64,000 bases of DNA from Clostridium sporogenes (GCF_001020205.1 NZ_CP011663.1:3720001-3784000), one strand, 5' to 3'. Counted from the stretch's first letter, positions 35,732-44,503 are shown. Program-made: numbers and translations. The notes: a model not told the origin generated them from the sequence alone.

Positions 35732-36973
35732 ATGTATATAAGCATGGATAAAGTTTTAAGATCTATCTCCATAGCCTTAGATTTAGCTGAAATGAGTTCT
35801 ATAGGAACTAATAGTATAATAGAAGATGTTACTAACATCGATTATTCAAAGCACCTATTTCTTAATCACTCTCAAAGGACATGCTATATATCTTTATGTC
35901 TAGCTAAAGATTTAAATATAAGTGGTACCCATTTAGAAGAATTATATGTTTCTTCCCTACTCCATGATATAGGTGCTACAAATTTTCTTTCCAAGAGTCA
36001 CTCTAGCAATGAATTTATTTTAGGACATTGTCTTACTGGTTCTGAAATAACTAAATCTTTCCCTATTTTTAATAATATATCTAACTTTATACTATATCAT
36101 CATGAAAATTGGGATGGAAGTGGAGCTTTAAAAATAAAAAAAGATAATATCCCTGTTCAAAGTCAAATAATAAGATTAGCAGATTTAACAGACCTTTTAT
36201 ATAATGATGATATACCTTCTTATACACAAAAAACACATATAGTAAATTGGATTAAAGGGAATAAAAATAAAATCTTTTGTCCTAAAGTTGTAGAAGCCTT
36301 TTTAGAAATATCTTCTACAGACATGTTTTGGCTAGATTTAGAAAATACTAGCTATTTAAAATATATTTTAGATAAGGTTAGTCCTATATACAATTATGAA
36401 TTAGATTTATATAAATTTATGGATATGGCTTATATATTTTCAGAAATAATAGATAATAAGAGTGCTTTTACCGCTGAACATTCCAGAGGAATTGCAGAAC
36501 TCTGTTACAAAGTAGGTAAAACTATAGGATATGATGAAATAAAATGTATAAAGGTTAAAATAGCTGGTCTTCTTCATGATATAGGGAAATTAGCTATACC
36601 AAAAGAAATTCTAGATAAAAATGGACCTTTAAATAAAGATGAATTTTCAATTATAAAATCTCATCCTTACTATACTGACATAATATTAAACAGATTCGGT
36701 GAAATTGGTGATATCGGATTTTGGGCATGCAATCATCATGAAAAATTAAATGGTAAGGGCTATCCTAGAGGATTAAAAGCAAAAGATTTGTGTGAAGAAG
36801 ATAGAATTATAGCAGTTTGTGACATATATCAAGCTCTAATAGAAGATAGACCTTATAGAGAAGGAATGGACTTTAAAAGAGCTTTTTCTATATTAGATAA
36901 AATGGTATCAGAGGGCTTACTATGTGATAAAGCCGTGTACCACTTAAAAAAAGCTATAACACAAAGTAACTAA
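35732..36973 (+). CDS. HD-GYP domain protein (tandem HD, probable cyclic-di-GMP phosphodiesterase)
   Basis: A 413-residue cytosolic protein with two HD-type domains. The first (about 40-180) has SLLHDIGA and HHENWDGSG. The second, a proper HD-GYP (about 230-400), has GLLHDIGKLAIPKEILDKNG, the HHEKLNGKGYP signature and DIYQALIEDRPYREG. HD-GYP enzymes cleave cyclic-di-GMP to pGpG or GMP. I chose ATG at 35732, with GAGAGG 7 nt upstream, over a TTG at 35717 that overlaps that site. There is no membrane segment or receiver domain, so the input signal is unclear. It is divergent from the ZnuA-like gene. Confidence 0.88.
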   Translation: MYISMDKVLRSISIALDLAEMSSIGTNSIIEDVTNIDYSKHLFLNHSQRTCYISLCLAKDLNISGTHLEELYVSSLLHDIGATNFLSKSHSSNEFILGHCLTGSEITKSFPIFNNISNFILYHHENWDGSGALKIKKDNIPVQSQIIRLADLTDLLYNDDIPSYTQKTHIVNWIKGNKNKIFCPKVVEAFLEISSTDMFWLDLENTSYLKYILDKVSPIYNYELDLYKFMDMAYIFSEIIDNKSAFTAEHSRGIAELCYKVGKTIGYDEIKCIKVKIAGLLHDIGKLAIPKEILDKNGPLNKDEFSIIKSHPYYTDIILNRFGEIGDIGFWACNHHEKLNGKGYPRGLKAKDLCEEDRIIAVCDIYQALIEDRPYREGMDFKRAFSILDKMVSEGLLCDKAVYHLKKAITQSN

Positions 36974-37110
36974 AGTTGTTTTTCATCTATCTTTGTGCTA
37001 TAAATATTTTAAGGTAGGATAAATTAAGATATGAAATATGTAAAAATTTAATTGTTATAATATTTTACTTTTCTATAAAATATTATAGCTACATTATTCG
37101 AGGTGATTAT

Positions 37111-37569
37111 ATGGAATTTATAGTTGACTCTATAAATAAAACTATTGATATAGGTAATTTTATAGGGAGCCATTGTAATTCAGGAGATATTCTATGTTTA
37201 AATGGAGACTTAGGTGCAGGTAAAACTCACTTATCTAAAGGAATAGCTAAAGGCTTAAATATTAAGGATAATATAACTAGTCCAACTTTCAACATAGTAA
37301 ATGAATATGATGGAAGATTAAAACTATATCATTTTGATGTTTATAGAGTAAATGATCCAGATGAAATAGAAGCTATTGGATTTGATGAGTACATATTTGG
37401 AGAAGGTATAAGTATTATTGAGTGGTCTGATTATATAGAAGACCTTATTCCAAATGAACACATGGATATAAGAATAAATAAAATACTGGAAAAGGGAGAA
37501 AACTATAGAAAAATAATAATAAATTACTATGGCAATAGATATGATTATATAAAGGAGCTAAAAATATGA
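37111..37569 (+). CDS. tsaE: tRNA t6A biosynthesis ATPase TsaE
   Basis: TsaE is the small P-loop ATPase that activates the TsaBD complex for t6A37 formation. The 152-residue length is normal. Walker A NGDLGAGKTHLS starts at residue 31, TSPTFNIVNEY marks the switch region and HFDVYRVNDPDEIEAIGFDEY is the typical Walker B-side stretch. IIEWSDYIEDLIP completes the family signature. CGAGGTGA precedes the ATG. Its stop overlaps the tsaB start by 4 bp. Confidence 0.97.
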   Translation: MEFIVDSINKTIDIGNFIGSHCNSGDILCLNGDLGAGKTHLSKGIAKGLNIKDNITSPTFNIVNEYDGRLKLYHFDVYRVNDPDEIEAIGFDEYIFGEGISIIEWSDYIEDLIPNEHMDIRINKILEKGENYRKIIINYYGNRYDYIKELKI

Positions 37570-38279
37570 AAATACTAAGTATAGATTCTGCTACGGAATG
37601 TGCTAGTTGTTCTGTACTAGATGAAGATAAATTATATGGTGAAATAAATTTTAACTATAAAAAACAACACTCTACCATATTAATAAATATGATAGATACT
37701 TTACTTAAAAACATAAATTGTGGCATATCCTCTATAGATGCCTTTGTTATATCTAAAGGACCTGGCTCTTTTACAGGATTAAGAATAGGAGCTGCTACTG
37801 TAAAAGGATTAAGCCAAGGTACAAAAAAGCCTTTTATTTCTGTATCTTCCTTAGATAGTCTAGCTTTTAACTTAGCTTTTACAGAGGGGATTATTTGTCC
37901 TATATTAGACGCTTTAAGAGGAAACGTTTATACATCATTATACAAATTTCAAAACCATAAGTTAAAAAGATTGATGGACTATAATGTAATATCTATAGAA
38001 GAGTTAATAAATATATTAAAATCTAAAAATGAACCTATAACCTTTATTGGTGATGGAATCTTTAAATTTAAAGATACTATTTTGTCTAACATGAACAATG
38101 TAAAATTTGCTCCTACTCATTTAAATTTAGCTCGTTCCTCCTCTTTAGGCGAAGTTGGATTACATTTATTAAAAGAAGGACATAAAGATGATATATATAC
38201 TTTTGCTCCTTTGTATATAAGAAAATCTCAAGCTGAAAGAGAATATGAGAACAAAATAGGGATGAAAAATCATGAGTAA
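37566..38279 (+). CDS. tsaB: tRNA t6A biosynthesis protein TsaB
   Basis: TsaB is the non-catalytic ASKHA-fold partner that holds TsaD. The 237-residue protein starts MKILSIDSATECASCSVLD and has the conserved ISKGPGSFTGLRIGAATVKG near residue 61. SVSSLDSLAFNL and CPILDALRGNVYTSLY follow, as usual for the family. AAAGGAG lies within the end of tsaE, and the two coding regions overlap by 4 bp. It overlaps rimI by 8 bp, so all three genes are tightly coupled. The TsaD partner is encoded about 10 kb away. Confidence 0.97.
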   Translation: MKILSIDSATECASCSVLDEDKLYGEINFNYKKQHSTILINMIDTLLKNINCGISSIDAFVISKGPGSFTGLRIGAATVKGLSQGTKKPFISVSSLDSLAFNLAFTEGIICPILDALRGNVYTSLYKFQNHKLKRLMDYNVISIEELINILKSKNEPITFIGDGIFKFKDTILSNMNNVKFAPTHLNLARSSSLGEVGLHLLKEGHKDDIYTFAPLYIRKSQAEREYENKIGMKNHE

Positions 38280-38730
38280 AAAAGATATAATTGTATTACC
38301 CTTTTCTCTAGAACATATAGATGGAGTAATGGAAATAGATAATTTAAGTTTTTCTGTGCCTTGGAGTAGGAATTCTTATGAAACAGAACTGAAAAATAAA
38401 TTTGCAAAATATATAGTTGTTATAGATAAAAAAACTGATAAAATCTTAGGATTTGCAGGAATGTGGCTTATAATAGATGAATGCCATATAACAAATATAG
38501 CAGTTCACCCATATTATAGAAGATTAGGTATAGGAAATATTTTAATGAATGAAATAATAGAGATTTGTAAAGAACACAATATAACTGGTATAACATTAGA
38601 AGTTAGACAATCTAATACAGCTGCTAAAAATCTTTATTACAAATATGGCTTTAAAGATAGCGGTATACGAAAAGGCTATTACTCTGATAACAATGAAAAC
38701 GCATTATTAATGTGGAAAACAGATCTATAA
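38272..38730 (+). CDS. rimI: Ribosomal protein S18-alanine N-acetyltransferase RimI
   Basis: A 152-residue GNAT acetyltransferase. The acetyl-CoA site is IAVHPYYRRLGIGNILMNE (the RRxGIG loop), near residue 82, and LEVRQSNTAAKNLYYKYGF is the conserved C-terminal GNAT motif. Position directly behind tsaEB is the standard bacterial arrangement and supports RimI over other GNATs. RimI acetylates the N-terminus of S18 in E. coli; other substrates may exist in clostridia. It is the last gene of the unit; repeat copy C follows and probably carries the terminator. Confidence 0.93.
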   Translation: MSKKDIIVLPFSLEHIDGVMEIDNLSFSVPWSRNSYETELKNKFAKYIVVIDKKTDKILGFAGMWLIIDECHITNIAVHPYYRRLGIGNILMNEIIEICKEHNITGITLEVRQSNTAAKNLYYKYGFKDSGIRKGYYSDNNENALLMWKTDL

Positions 38731-38786
38731 ATATAGTTAAGAAATATTTATTACATACCCTGAAACTTTACATATATATTTAACAC

Positions 38787-39082
38787 AAAGAGGGTATCTC
38801 AAAATAAAAATAGCTTTAATTTTAATATAGTAAACATAAATAATATATGTAATAAACATATGAATAAGCTTTAGCAGTTCTTAATTTGACAGTATTAAAA
38901 ATTTTTGTAATTTTTCACAGGACATAAGGAGCCAATAGTGAAGTCAGGTCTAACGCCTCTACTGGGTAAAAAATTTTTAATGGAGTCAAATTTAGAACCG
39001 CTTATCAAAATGAAGTGCTTTATAAATATATTATTTATATTTACGGTTTTAAAATTAAAGCTATTTTAAGATAGCCTCTCTT
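38787..39082 (+). repeat. Palindromic repeat family, copy C (full length)
   Basis: The element is 296 bp, the same size as copy A. The 5' arm runs AGAGGGTATCTCAAAATA and is matched at the other end by TATTTTAAGATAGCCTCTCT. The core has TTTTTCACAGGACATAAGGA, then CCAATAG (38932-38938) against CTACTGG (38959-38965) with one mismatch. It lies between the convergent rimI and tyrS genes and overlaps the region just before the tyrS stop codon. Confidence 0.85.
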
Positions 39083-39087
39083 ATTCA

Positions 39088-40311
39088 CTACTCTACAACT
39101 ATTCTATTAAAATTCTTTTTACCTCTTCTAATCATTATTCCATCTTCTGTCACATGTTCTTCTGTTACTACTAAATTTATCTCTGTAACTTTCTCATCAT
39201 TTACATAAAGGCCACCCTGCTTTATTAGTCTTCTAGCTTCACTCTTAGATGGTAATATTTCACATTTAACTAATACATCTACTAATGGATTATTTAAATA
39301 ATCTTTGCCTATATAAGCTGTAGGCATATTCCCTAAATCTTTAGCATTTCCCCCAAATAAAGCTTCTGCAGCAACTTTAGCTTTTTCAGCTTCTTCTTCT
39401 CCATGTATAAGCTTAGTAACTTCAAAAGCTAAAACCTTTTTAGCTTCATTTATTTCTGCTCCTTTTAATGATGAAAGTCTTCTAACTTCATCCATTGGCA
39501 AGAAAGTTATTAGGCGTAAACATTTTTCTACATCTGCATCTGCTACATTTCTCCAATATTGATAAAATTCATATGGTGATGTTTTTTCTGGATCTAACCA
39601 TAGGGCACCACTTTCTGTTTTACCCATTTTCTTTCCTTCACTATTAGTTAAAAGGGTAAATGTCATACCATAAGCTGATTTACCTTCTTTTCTTCTTATT
39701 AAATCTACACCTGCTAATATATTAGACCATTGATCATCTCCACCTAGTTCCATAACACAATTATATTTTCTATTTAACTCTAAGAAATCATAACCTTGCA
39801 TTAACATATAATTAAATTCTAAAAAAGATAATCCTTTTTCTAATCTACTTTTAAAACATTCTGCTGTTAACATTTTATTTACTGAAAAATGAACGCCTAT
39901 TTCTCTTAAGAATTCTATGTAATTTAAATTTAAAAGCCAATCTGCATTATTAACCATAATAGCTTTGTCCTCTGAAAAATCTATTATTTTTGCTAATTGC
40001 TTTTTAAAACAGTTACAGTTATGTTCTATTTGATCTTTTGTCATCATCTTTCTCATATCAGTTTTTCCAGTAGGATCCCCTATCATTCCTGTTCCTCCAC
40101 CTACTAGAGCTATAGGTCTATGCCCAGCCTTTTGCATATGAGCCATAACCATCATTTGAAGAAAGTGACCTACATGTAGACTATCTGCTGTAGGATCAAA
40201 ACCTATATAAAAAGAAATTTTTTCTTTGCCTAGAAGTTCTCTTATTTCTTCTTCATGTGTTAATTGTTTTATGTAACCACGTTCTTTTAATATATCATAT
40301 ACATTACTCAA
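39088..40311 (-). CDS. tyrS: Tyrosyl-tRNA synthetase
   Basis: A 407-residue class I synthetase that charges tRNA-Tyr. The HIGH motif is HVGH at residues 46-49 (ADSLHVGHFLQ), and the KMSKS motif is KMGKT near residue 232. Tyrosine-site residues lie in IGFDPTADSLHVG and QGYDFLELN. The C-terminal S4 RNA-binding domain begins near residue 345 (LPSKSEARRLIKQGGLYVND). AGGAGGAAT precedes the ATG. Unlike trpS here, its upstream region shows no T-box. Complete and ordinary. Confidence 0.98.
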   Translation of the reverse strand: MSNVYDILKERGYIKQLTHEEEIRELLGKEKISFYIGFDPTADSLHVGHFLQMMVMAHMQKAGHRPIALVGGGTGMIGDPTGKTDMRKMMTKDQIEHNCNCFKKQLAKIIDFSEDKAIMVNNADWLLNLNYIEFLREIGVHFSVNKMLTAECFKSRLEKGLSFLEFNYMLMQGYDFLELNRKYNCVMELGGDDQWSNILAGVDLIRRKEGKSAYGMTFTLLTNSEGKKMGKTESGALWLDPEKTSPYEFYQYWRNVADADVEKCLRLITFLPMDEVRRLSSLKGAEINEAKKVLAFEVTKLIHGEEEAEKAKVAAEALFGGNAKDLGNMPTAYIGKDYLNNPLVDVLVKCEILPSKSEARRLIKQGGLYVNDEKVTEINLVVTEEHVTEDGIMIRRGKKNFNRIVVE

Positions 40312-40448
40312 TATTCATTCCTCCTAATATTAGTTCCTTTTTTTAGTATATATTGAAAGCTATATTTTATCAATATTCATATAAGAGATTAAGCAATGTT
40401 TTATACAATTTAAATCTTAACATAAAAATTATTGTTTGTTTTTCCAAG

Positions 40449-40487
40449 ATTAAAGCTATTGAAAGTTCCCTTATCAATAGCTTTAAT
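40449..40487 (-). terminator. Terminator of the small P-loop gene
   Basis: ATTAAAGCTATTGA (40449-40462) and its perfect complement (40474-40487) form a 14-bp stem with an 11-nt loop, about 65 bp after the stop of the P-loop gene. The minus-strand tail is only moderately T-rich. Confidence 0.6.
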
Positions 40488-40551
40488 ACTTACTATATAA
40501 AATTATTCTTTATCTATATAAACTAAAAATTGTTTTCAACTTTAATAATCT

Positions 40552-40959
40552 TTATGCTACATACTTTTTTATAATCTCAGGTATATCCTTCTCTTCATTT
40601 ATACTTATATAAAAATTCACATTATATTGTTCTCCAATATCTTCCAAGGAATAAAATAATTGTGCGGCATTACATACACTCTTAGTTACAATATCAAACA
40701 GCCCATCAATATATACGCTTTCAATATCATAATCTTTTGATAAAATGCCGCACAAAAATCCATAAAAGCTCTCGCAACTATTAATTTTAAACTCTGAACT
40801 ATCAATCAACCTTATTTCACTATTAAGCTGAAACATAGCACTATTATCCTCATCGATGTAAACAATATTACCCTCTCTAAACTTAACCTCCTCATTAGCC
40901 ATATTAATCATAGCCTTTGTTTTTCCTGATCCTCTTTGATCACAAAAAACTTGAATCAT
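40552..40959 (-). CDS. Small P-loop NTPase-like protein of unknown function
   Basis: A 135-residue protein from ATG at 40959, chosen because AGGGG lies 8 nt upstream; a GTG at 40968 overlaps that site. The N-terminus carries a Walker A-like loop, DQRGSGKTKAMINMA (G10-T14). SVYIDGLFDI near residue 85 could be a Walker B strand. It is too short for a full AAA or helicase domain, and the domain looks like the minimal core of a RecA/ParA-like fold. I do not recognise a characterised homologue. It stands alone between tyrS and the AlbA_2 gene, in the same orientation as both. Confidence 0.7.
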   Translation of the reverse strand: MIQVFCDQRGSGKTKAMINMANEEVKFREGNIVYIDEDNSAMFQLNSEIRLIDSSEFKINSCESFYGFLCGILSKDYDIESVYIDGLFDIVTKSVCNAAQLFYSLEDIGEQYNVNFYISINEEKDIPEIIKKYVA

Positions 40960-41095
40960 CTTTACCACCCCTTTTATAATATTTAGGTGAACTCCTCAAT
41001 TTAAATTATATAGTAATTAAAAATGTTTTTCAATAATATTGGGAATATTTTAAAAATAAAAAATAATCTAAAATATTACATTTTACAATATTTTT

Positions 41096-42253
41096 TTATC
41101 TATTTTTCTTGTAAAATTTATTTATTCCAGGAAACATAACTTTAAAACAATTTTCTTTAAAGGAATTTATAAAAATAACCTTGCCCCTTCCCCTAAAGGC
41201 TTTTTTCATTCTTCTAAACCCATTACCGGATTTAATGAATCTATTTTTATCATCTAATGATATTAACTTTTCATATATCCACATATTTCTTTTTAGTGTG
41301 TTAAAAGAACTCATATTATTATCTCTTAAAAGACAACCAGGACTTATTATACTAATAGTTTTATAATCTATTAAAACTTCTATTTCTTCATAAAATATAG
41401 AATAATCCCTATATAACACCGCATTATTTATAGCCTCACATACGGCATCTATAGGATATGATTTGGGTAAAATATTTATCAATATATTTCTAGACTTATC
41501 TATAATATATAGTAAATCTCCTTGAATTATATTAACTTTATCAAATTTTTTATTTATATTATTAATTATTTTTATTCTATTATGAGGTAAAAACATATTA
41601 TTTTTTTTACAAAATATGAGTAATCCCCCTAAAGAACCTATAAATTCACCTTTTTCTTTATCATAATTTATTATAGATGCCTTTTCCATAATGCTTACCC
41701 TATTTTCTTCATTAACCAACACACCTATAGCATTAAAATATTTATCTACTAAAGATATATCCATATCCTTTTCATCACTTTTGACTATAGAACATAATTC
41801 AATATTTAAACTTAAATTATCCTGAAGAGATGATATAATCTCCTCTTTTCTCATAGTATCTGTAGTTGATCCTCTTCTTATATAAAAAACTCCATTTTCT
41901 CTTGTCTGATAAGGTTTTTGATCACTATCATATATATTAATAACAGCTAATTTTTTTCCATGGTATTGCAGTGTTTCTAAGGATACTGGCACAGGGGGAT
42001 CTATTCTTGAACTTATAATCTGTTGAATCTGTTCCTCTTTAAAGTCCATATTATCTATACCAACTATATTCTTAGTTTTATCCTCTACCCCTATAATAAT
42101 ATATCCTCTACCGCCCTTAGAATTAGCAATAGCAGAAACATCCTTTGCTAATTCTTTTTTTCCATTTTCTGTATTAATATCTATCATCTGTTTAAAATCT
42201 AATTTTAATCCTTCATTTTTTCTAATTAAACTAGCTAATTTTTTTTCATCCAT
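41096..42253 (-). CDS. AlbA_2 (Schlafen-type) domain protein
   Basis: A 385-residue protein beginning with the AlbA_2/Schlafen core domain (residues about 8-125): EGLKLDFKQMID, then VSAIANSKGGRGYIIIGVEDK, then FYIRRGSTTDTMRKEEI. The C-terminal half contains EAINNAVLYRDYSIFYEEIEV and ISIISPGCLL, the ATPase-like helix and strand usually found behind AlbA_2 in bacterial putative transcriptional regulators. The extreme C-terminus is basic. AlbA_2 proteins have been tied to nucleic-acid binding and sometimes defence, but this one has no defence neighbours. Function unassigned. Confidence 0.82.
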   Translation of the reverse strand: MDEKKLASLIRKNEGLKLDFKQMIDINTENGKKELAKDVSAIANSKGGRGYIIIGVEDKTKNIVGIDNMDFKEEQIQQIISSRIDPPVPVSLETLQYHGKKLAVINIYDSDQKPYQTRENGVFYIRRGSTTDTMRKEEIISSLQDNLSLNIELCSIVKSDEKDMDISLVDKYFNAIGVLVNEENRVSIMEKASIINYDKEKGEFIGSLGGLLIFCKKNNMFLPHNRIKIINNINKKFDKVNIIQGDLLYIIDKSRNILINILPKSYPIDAVCEAINNAVLYRDYSIFYEEIEVLIDYKTISIISPGCLLRDNNMSSFNTLKRNMWIYEKLISLDDKNRFIKSGNGFRRMKKAFRGRGKVIFINSFKENCFKVMFPGINKFYKKNR

Positions 42254-42362
42254 AACATTACTCCTAAAATACTTATAGCTGATAATATATTATATACATT
42301 AAAACCTGTTTATATATTATATTTTAATGTATTTAATTTAATATTTAAAGAGTACAATGAAC

Positions 42363-42397
42363 AAAATAAGGAAAGTGCCATGCACTTTCCTTATTTT
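42363..42397 (-). terminator. Terminator of the ECF S-component gene
   Basis: A 16-bp perfect stem (AAAATAAGGAAAGTGC, 42363-42378) with a 3-nt CAT loop and its complement (42382-42397). It overlaps the stop codon of the ECF gene. Both strands have AT-rich flanks. Confidence 0.7.
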
Positions 42398-42954
42398 ATG
42401 CTTTTCATTAAATTTGATTTTTTTAATGCTTTCCCTAGTGGCAACGCTATTACAATTCCAACTACAGCTTGTGCTATATTTGATGGTATATCCTTTAAAG
42501 CTATTAATAAGGCTTGATTTAAAGTTGCACTTTCAAGCATTATAAATCTGGCTATTATAGCTCCTGCTAAATAATAAGCAGCTACCATCCAGATACCAGC
42601 TAATATAAATCCTAATAATTTTATAGATAACGTTTCTTGTTTTCCCTTATTTTTGTATATTATTGTTCCTGCTATAAATGCCATTAAACCCTTTATTATT
42701 ATTGTGAAAGGTGCCCAAATTAAGTATCCACTTATTATATCTGCCATTCCCATTCCTATAGCTGATGATAGAACTCCCTTTTTTCTTCCTAAAAGTACTA
42801 CTGATAAAAGTACCATACTATCGCCTAGGTGAGTGTATCCCGCATAGGTTGGAACTTTTATAGTAAAAGTAACAACACATATTATTGCTGCCATAATAGC
42901 TACTTGTACTATATCTAATATATTAGTATTATACATAATTTTTTTGTGCTCCAT
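42391..42954 (-). CDS. ECF transporter S component (substrate-binding membrane subunit)
   Basis: A 187-residue membrane protein with about five to six helices that resembles S components of energy-coupling-factor vitamin transporters. Family-like segments are VQVAIMAAIICVVTFTIKVP at the N-terminus and THLGDSMVLLSVVLLGRKKG near residue 40, then GMADIISGYLIWAPFTIIIKG. The EcfA ATPases and EcfT are not here, as is usual when modules are shared. No thiamine, FMN or cobalamin riboswitch was found upstream, so the vitamin is not identified; pyridoxine- or HMP-type is possible. A 27-bp palindrome lies in the promoter region. Confidence 0.82.
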   Translation of the reverse strand: MEHKKIMYNTNILDIVQVAIMAAIICVVTFTIKVPTYAGYTHLGDSMVLLSVVLLGRKKGVLSSAIGMGMADIISGYLIWAPFTIIIKGLMAFIAGTIIYKNKGKQETLSIKLLGFILAGIWMVAAYYLAGAIIARFIMLESATLNQALLIALKDIPSNIAQAVVGIVIALPLGKALKKSNLMKSIK

Positions 42955-42975
42955 TATAATCCCTCTCTTTAAAAT

Positions 42976-43002
42976 ATACTTTATATACAGTATATAAAGT
43001 AT
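42976..43002. promoter_or_regulatory. 27-bp palindrome upstream of the ECF S-component gene
   Basis: ATACTTTATATAC (42976-42988) and GTATATAAAGTAT (42990-43002) are perfectly complementary around one base. The palindrome lies about 22 bp before the ECF start codon. A 16-base stretch of the same right half (TATATAAAGTATTTAT) recurs near 43320, upstream of the PAP2 gene. It looks like a repressor operator. Confidence 0.55.
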
Positions 43003-43113
43003 TTATATTTTTTTAAAATGTATGGACACACTATTTAAATAAATTTTATTATTATAGGAAAAGCTATGTTTATAAATAAATTAAAAGTATAACTTATCAA
43101 AGGAGATGACTTC

Positions 43114-43269
43114 ATGAATTTCTTAAAATGGATAGCATCTATTATTCTTATGGTTTCTCTAATATCCTTTGTATTTAAGCTAGGTAGTACTTTCATAAAT
43201 TCCCTTCTATTACTTGCCGGAACAATTTTTATAATTGATATCTTTACGGAAAGGGAAAAAATAAAATAA
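43114..43269 (+). CDS. Small membrane protein (lmo0937/DUF5670-like), 51 residues
   Basis: A 51-residue ORF starting MNFLKWIASIILMVSLISFV and ending FTEREKIK. Two hydrophobic segments (about 5-22 and 27-44) separated by KLGSTFI suggest a hairpin in the membrane, as in the lmo0937/DUF5670 group. A strong AAAGGAGATGAC precedes the ATG and a hairpin terminator follows, which supports a real gene despite its size. It is divergent from the ECF gene. Function unknown. Confidence 0.72.
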   Translation: MNFLKWIASIILMVSLISFVFKLGSTFINSLLLLAGTIFIIDIFTEREKIK

Positions 43270-43277
43270 TTATATAT

Positions 43278-43305
43278 ATTGCAGTTGTTACTAATCAACT
43301 GCAAT
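43278..43305 (+). terminator. Terminator of the 51-residue membrane protein gene
   Basis: ATTGCAGTTG (43278-43287) pairs perfectly with CAACTGCAAT (43296-43305) around an 8-nt loop, and five T follow on the plus strand. Confidence 0.85.
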
Positions 43306-43457
43306 TTTTAATATGGATATATAAAGTATTTATTAATTTAAACTTAAATAAATATTTTTGTATATACATTTTTTTGTACATATTATATAATTTATTAATG
43401 AAAGATTAATTTTTTTAATTTTTTTTAAATTTTATTAATAATGAAAGGAGAATATCA

Positions 43458-44450
43458 TTGGCTAATAATAAAAAAATATCTTTCTTTATGAATAAATGTA
43501 AACTAAATTCTGTTGTTCATTTTTTGGACAAGTATTATTCAATAATTATAGGTATTATAGTTTTATTTTTCTTTATAAGATCTATGAATATACCTAAATT
43601 ATCTCAAGATTATAAGTTTTATTTACTTTTACTAGCCATTGCTACTCTTACAGCTTATAAGGAAATTAGAAGAGATGTAAAAATATTACCTTTTTTAATA
43701 CTGGCGGTCCCTTTTTTACTCTTTATAATGTATATAAATAAACACGGGTATGAATTTTGGGGAAAAATGTTAAGTTGGCAAATAAGTAGAGATATCGTGG
43801 TAGATCTTAACCCATCCTTTAAAAATATACCTTTTAACGATGCTGGTTTTGCACGAATTTTCCAAACGGAAACTCTTACTTGGTTTTTCAGATTGGTTTA
43901 CAATAATGGTTTTGTTGTACCTGCTTTAATTCCTATGTACAGAGCAGCTTTGTCTAAAGATTTCAGAAAAATGATGCGATATGCTTTATCTGCCCATGTA
44001 CTTCAAGTTTTCTTAATAACTCCATTTTATCTAATGTTTCATTTACAAGAAGTTTGGTATGTAAATGGACATCCTGACGGTTTAGCTAGAAACTTAAGTC
44101 CTGAAGCTGCTGCTGGAGTTACTTTGAATTGTTTTCCATCCATGCATACATCTATAGCTTTTGCTATGTTTTTAGTTGTATTACATGAAAAAGACAAAAT
44201 ATTTAAATATATATGGTCATTTTTCTGTTTATCTGTAGTGTACTCCACAATGTATCTAGAAATACATTGGATTATAGATGTATTTGGAGGAATGATATTA
44301 GCTTTTGTAACTGTAAAATTAGTAGACTTTATATTGGATAAGGGAAAGATTTTATTAAAAGATAAACTAAATAGGTTTTATTATAGAAAACCTAAGGAAA
44401 CTGTATGCGTAGATAATGTACTAGTGGGAAGCTCCACGTCATTATATTAA
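43458..44450 (+). CDS. PAP2-superfamily membrane phosphatase / inositolphosphotransferase-like
   Basis: A 330-residue membrane protein with about six helices and the PAP2 active-site blocks. The C2-type block is CFPSMHTSIAFAMF near residue 225 and the C3-type block is EIHWIIDVFGGMILAF near residue 273. The N-terminal half has no recognisable domain besides helices. The layout (long N-terminal part, PAP2 at the end) is that of the inositol phosphorylceramide synthase-like PAP2 group rather than of the short undecaprenyl pyrophosphatases. The start is TTG at 43458, with AAAGGAG 8 nt upstream; no ATG is near. A role in lipid headgroup handling is probable. Confidence 0.82.
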   Translation: MANNKKISFFMNKCKLNSVVHFLDKYYSIIIGIIVLFFFIRSMNIPKLSQDYKFYLLLLAIATLTAYKEIRRDVKILPFLILAVPFLLFIMYINKHGYEFWGKMLSWQISRDIVVDLNPSFKNIPFNDAGFARIFQTETLTWFFRLVYNNGFVVPALIPMYRAALSKDFRKMMRYALSAHVLQVFLITPFYLMFHLQEVWYVNGHPDGLARNLSPEAAAGVTLNCFPSMHTSIAFAMFLVVLHEKDKIFKYIWSFFCLSVVYSTMYLEIHWIIDVFGGMILAFVTVKLVDFILDKGKILLKDKLNRFYYRKPKETVCVDNVLVGSSTSLY

Positions 44451-44462
44451 TATAAAATAAAA

Positions 44463-44503
44463 GAGAAATGATACTTAAAAATATAATTTAGGTATCATTT
44501 CTC
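44463..44503. terminator. Bidirectional terminator between PAP2 and prfC
   Basis: GAGAAATGATAC (44463-44474) pairs perfectly with GTATCATTTCTC (44492-44503). The outer flanks AATAAA and TTTATT extend it, and T-rich sequence follows on both strands. Confidence 0.8.

Noticed and set aside
40312..40448. T-box leader expected before tyrS
   Set aside because: No GGTGGNACCGCG-type sequence or stem I motif is present, unlike upstream of trpS.
41096..42253. AlbA_2 protein as part of an antiphage system
   Set aside because: No nuclease, modification or other defence gene is adjacent, and the neighbours are housekeeping genes.
43035..43304. 89-residue ORF on the minus strand
   Set aside because: It is antisense to the 51-residue membrane protein gene, which has a strong ribosome site and terminator; the minus ORF has neither.
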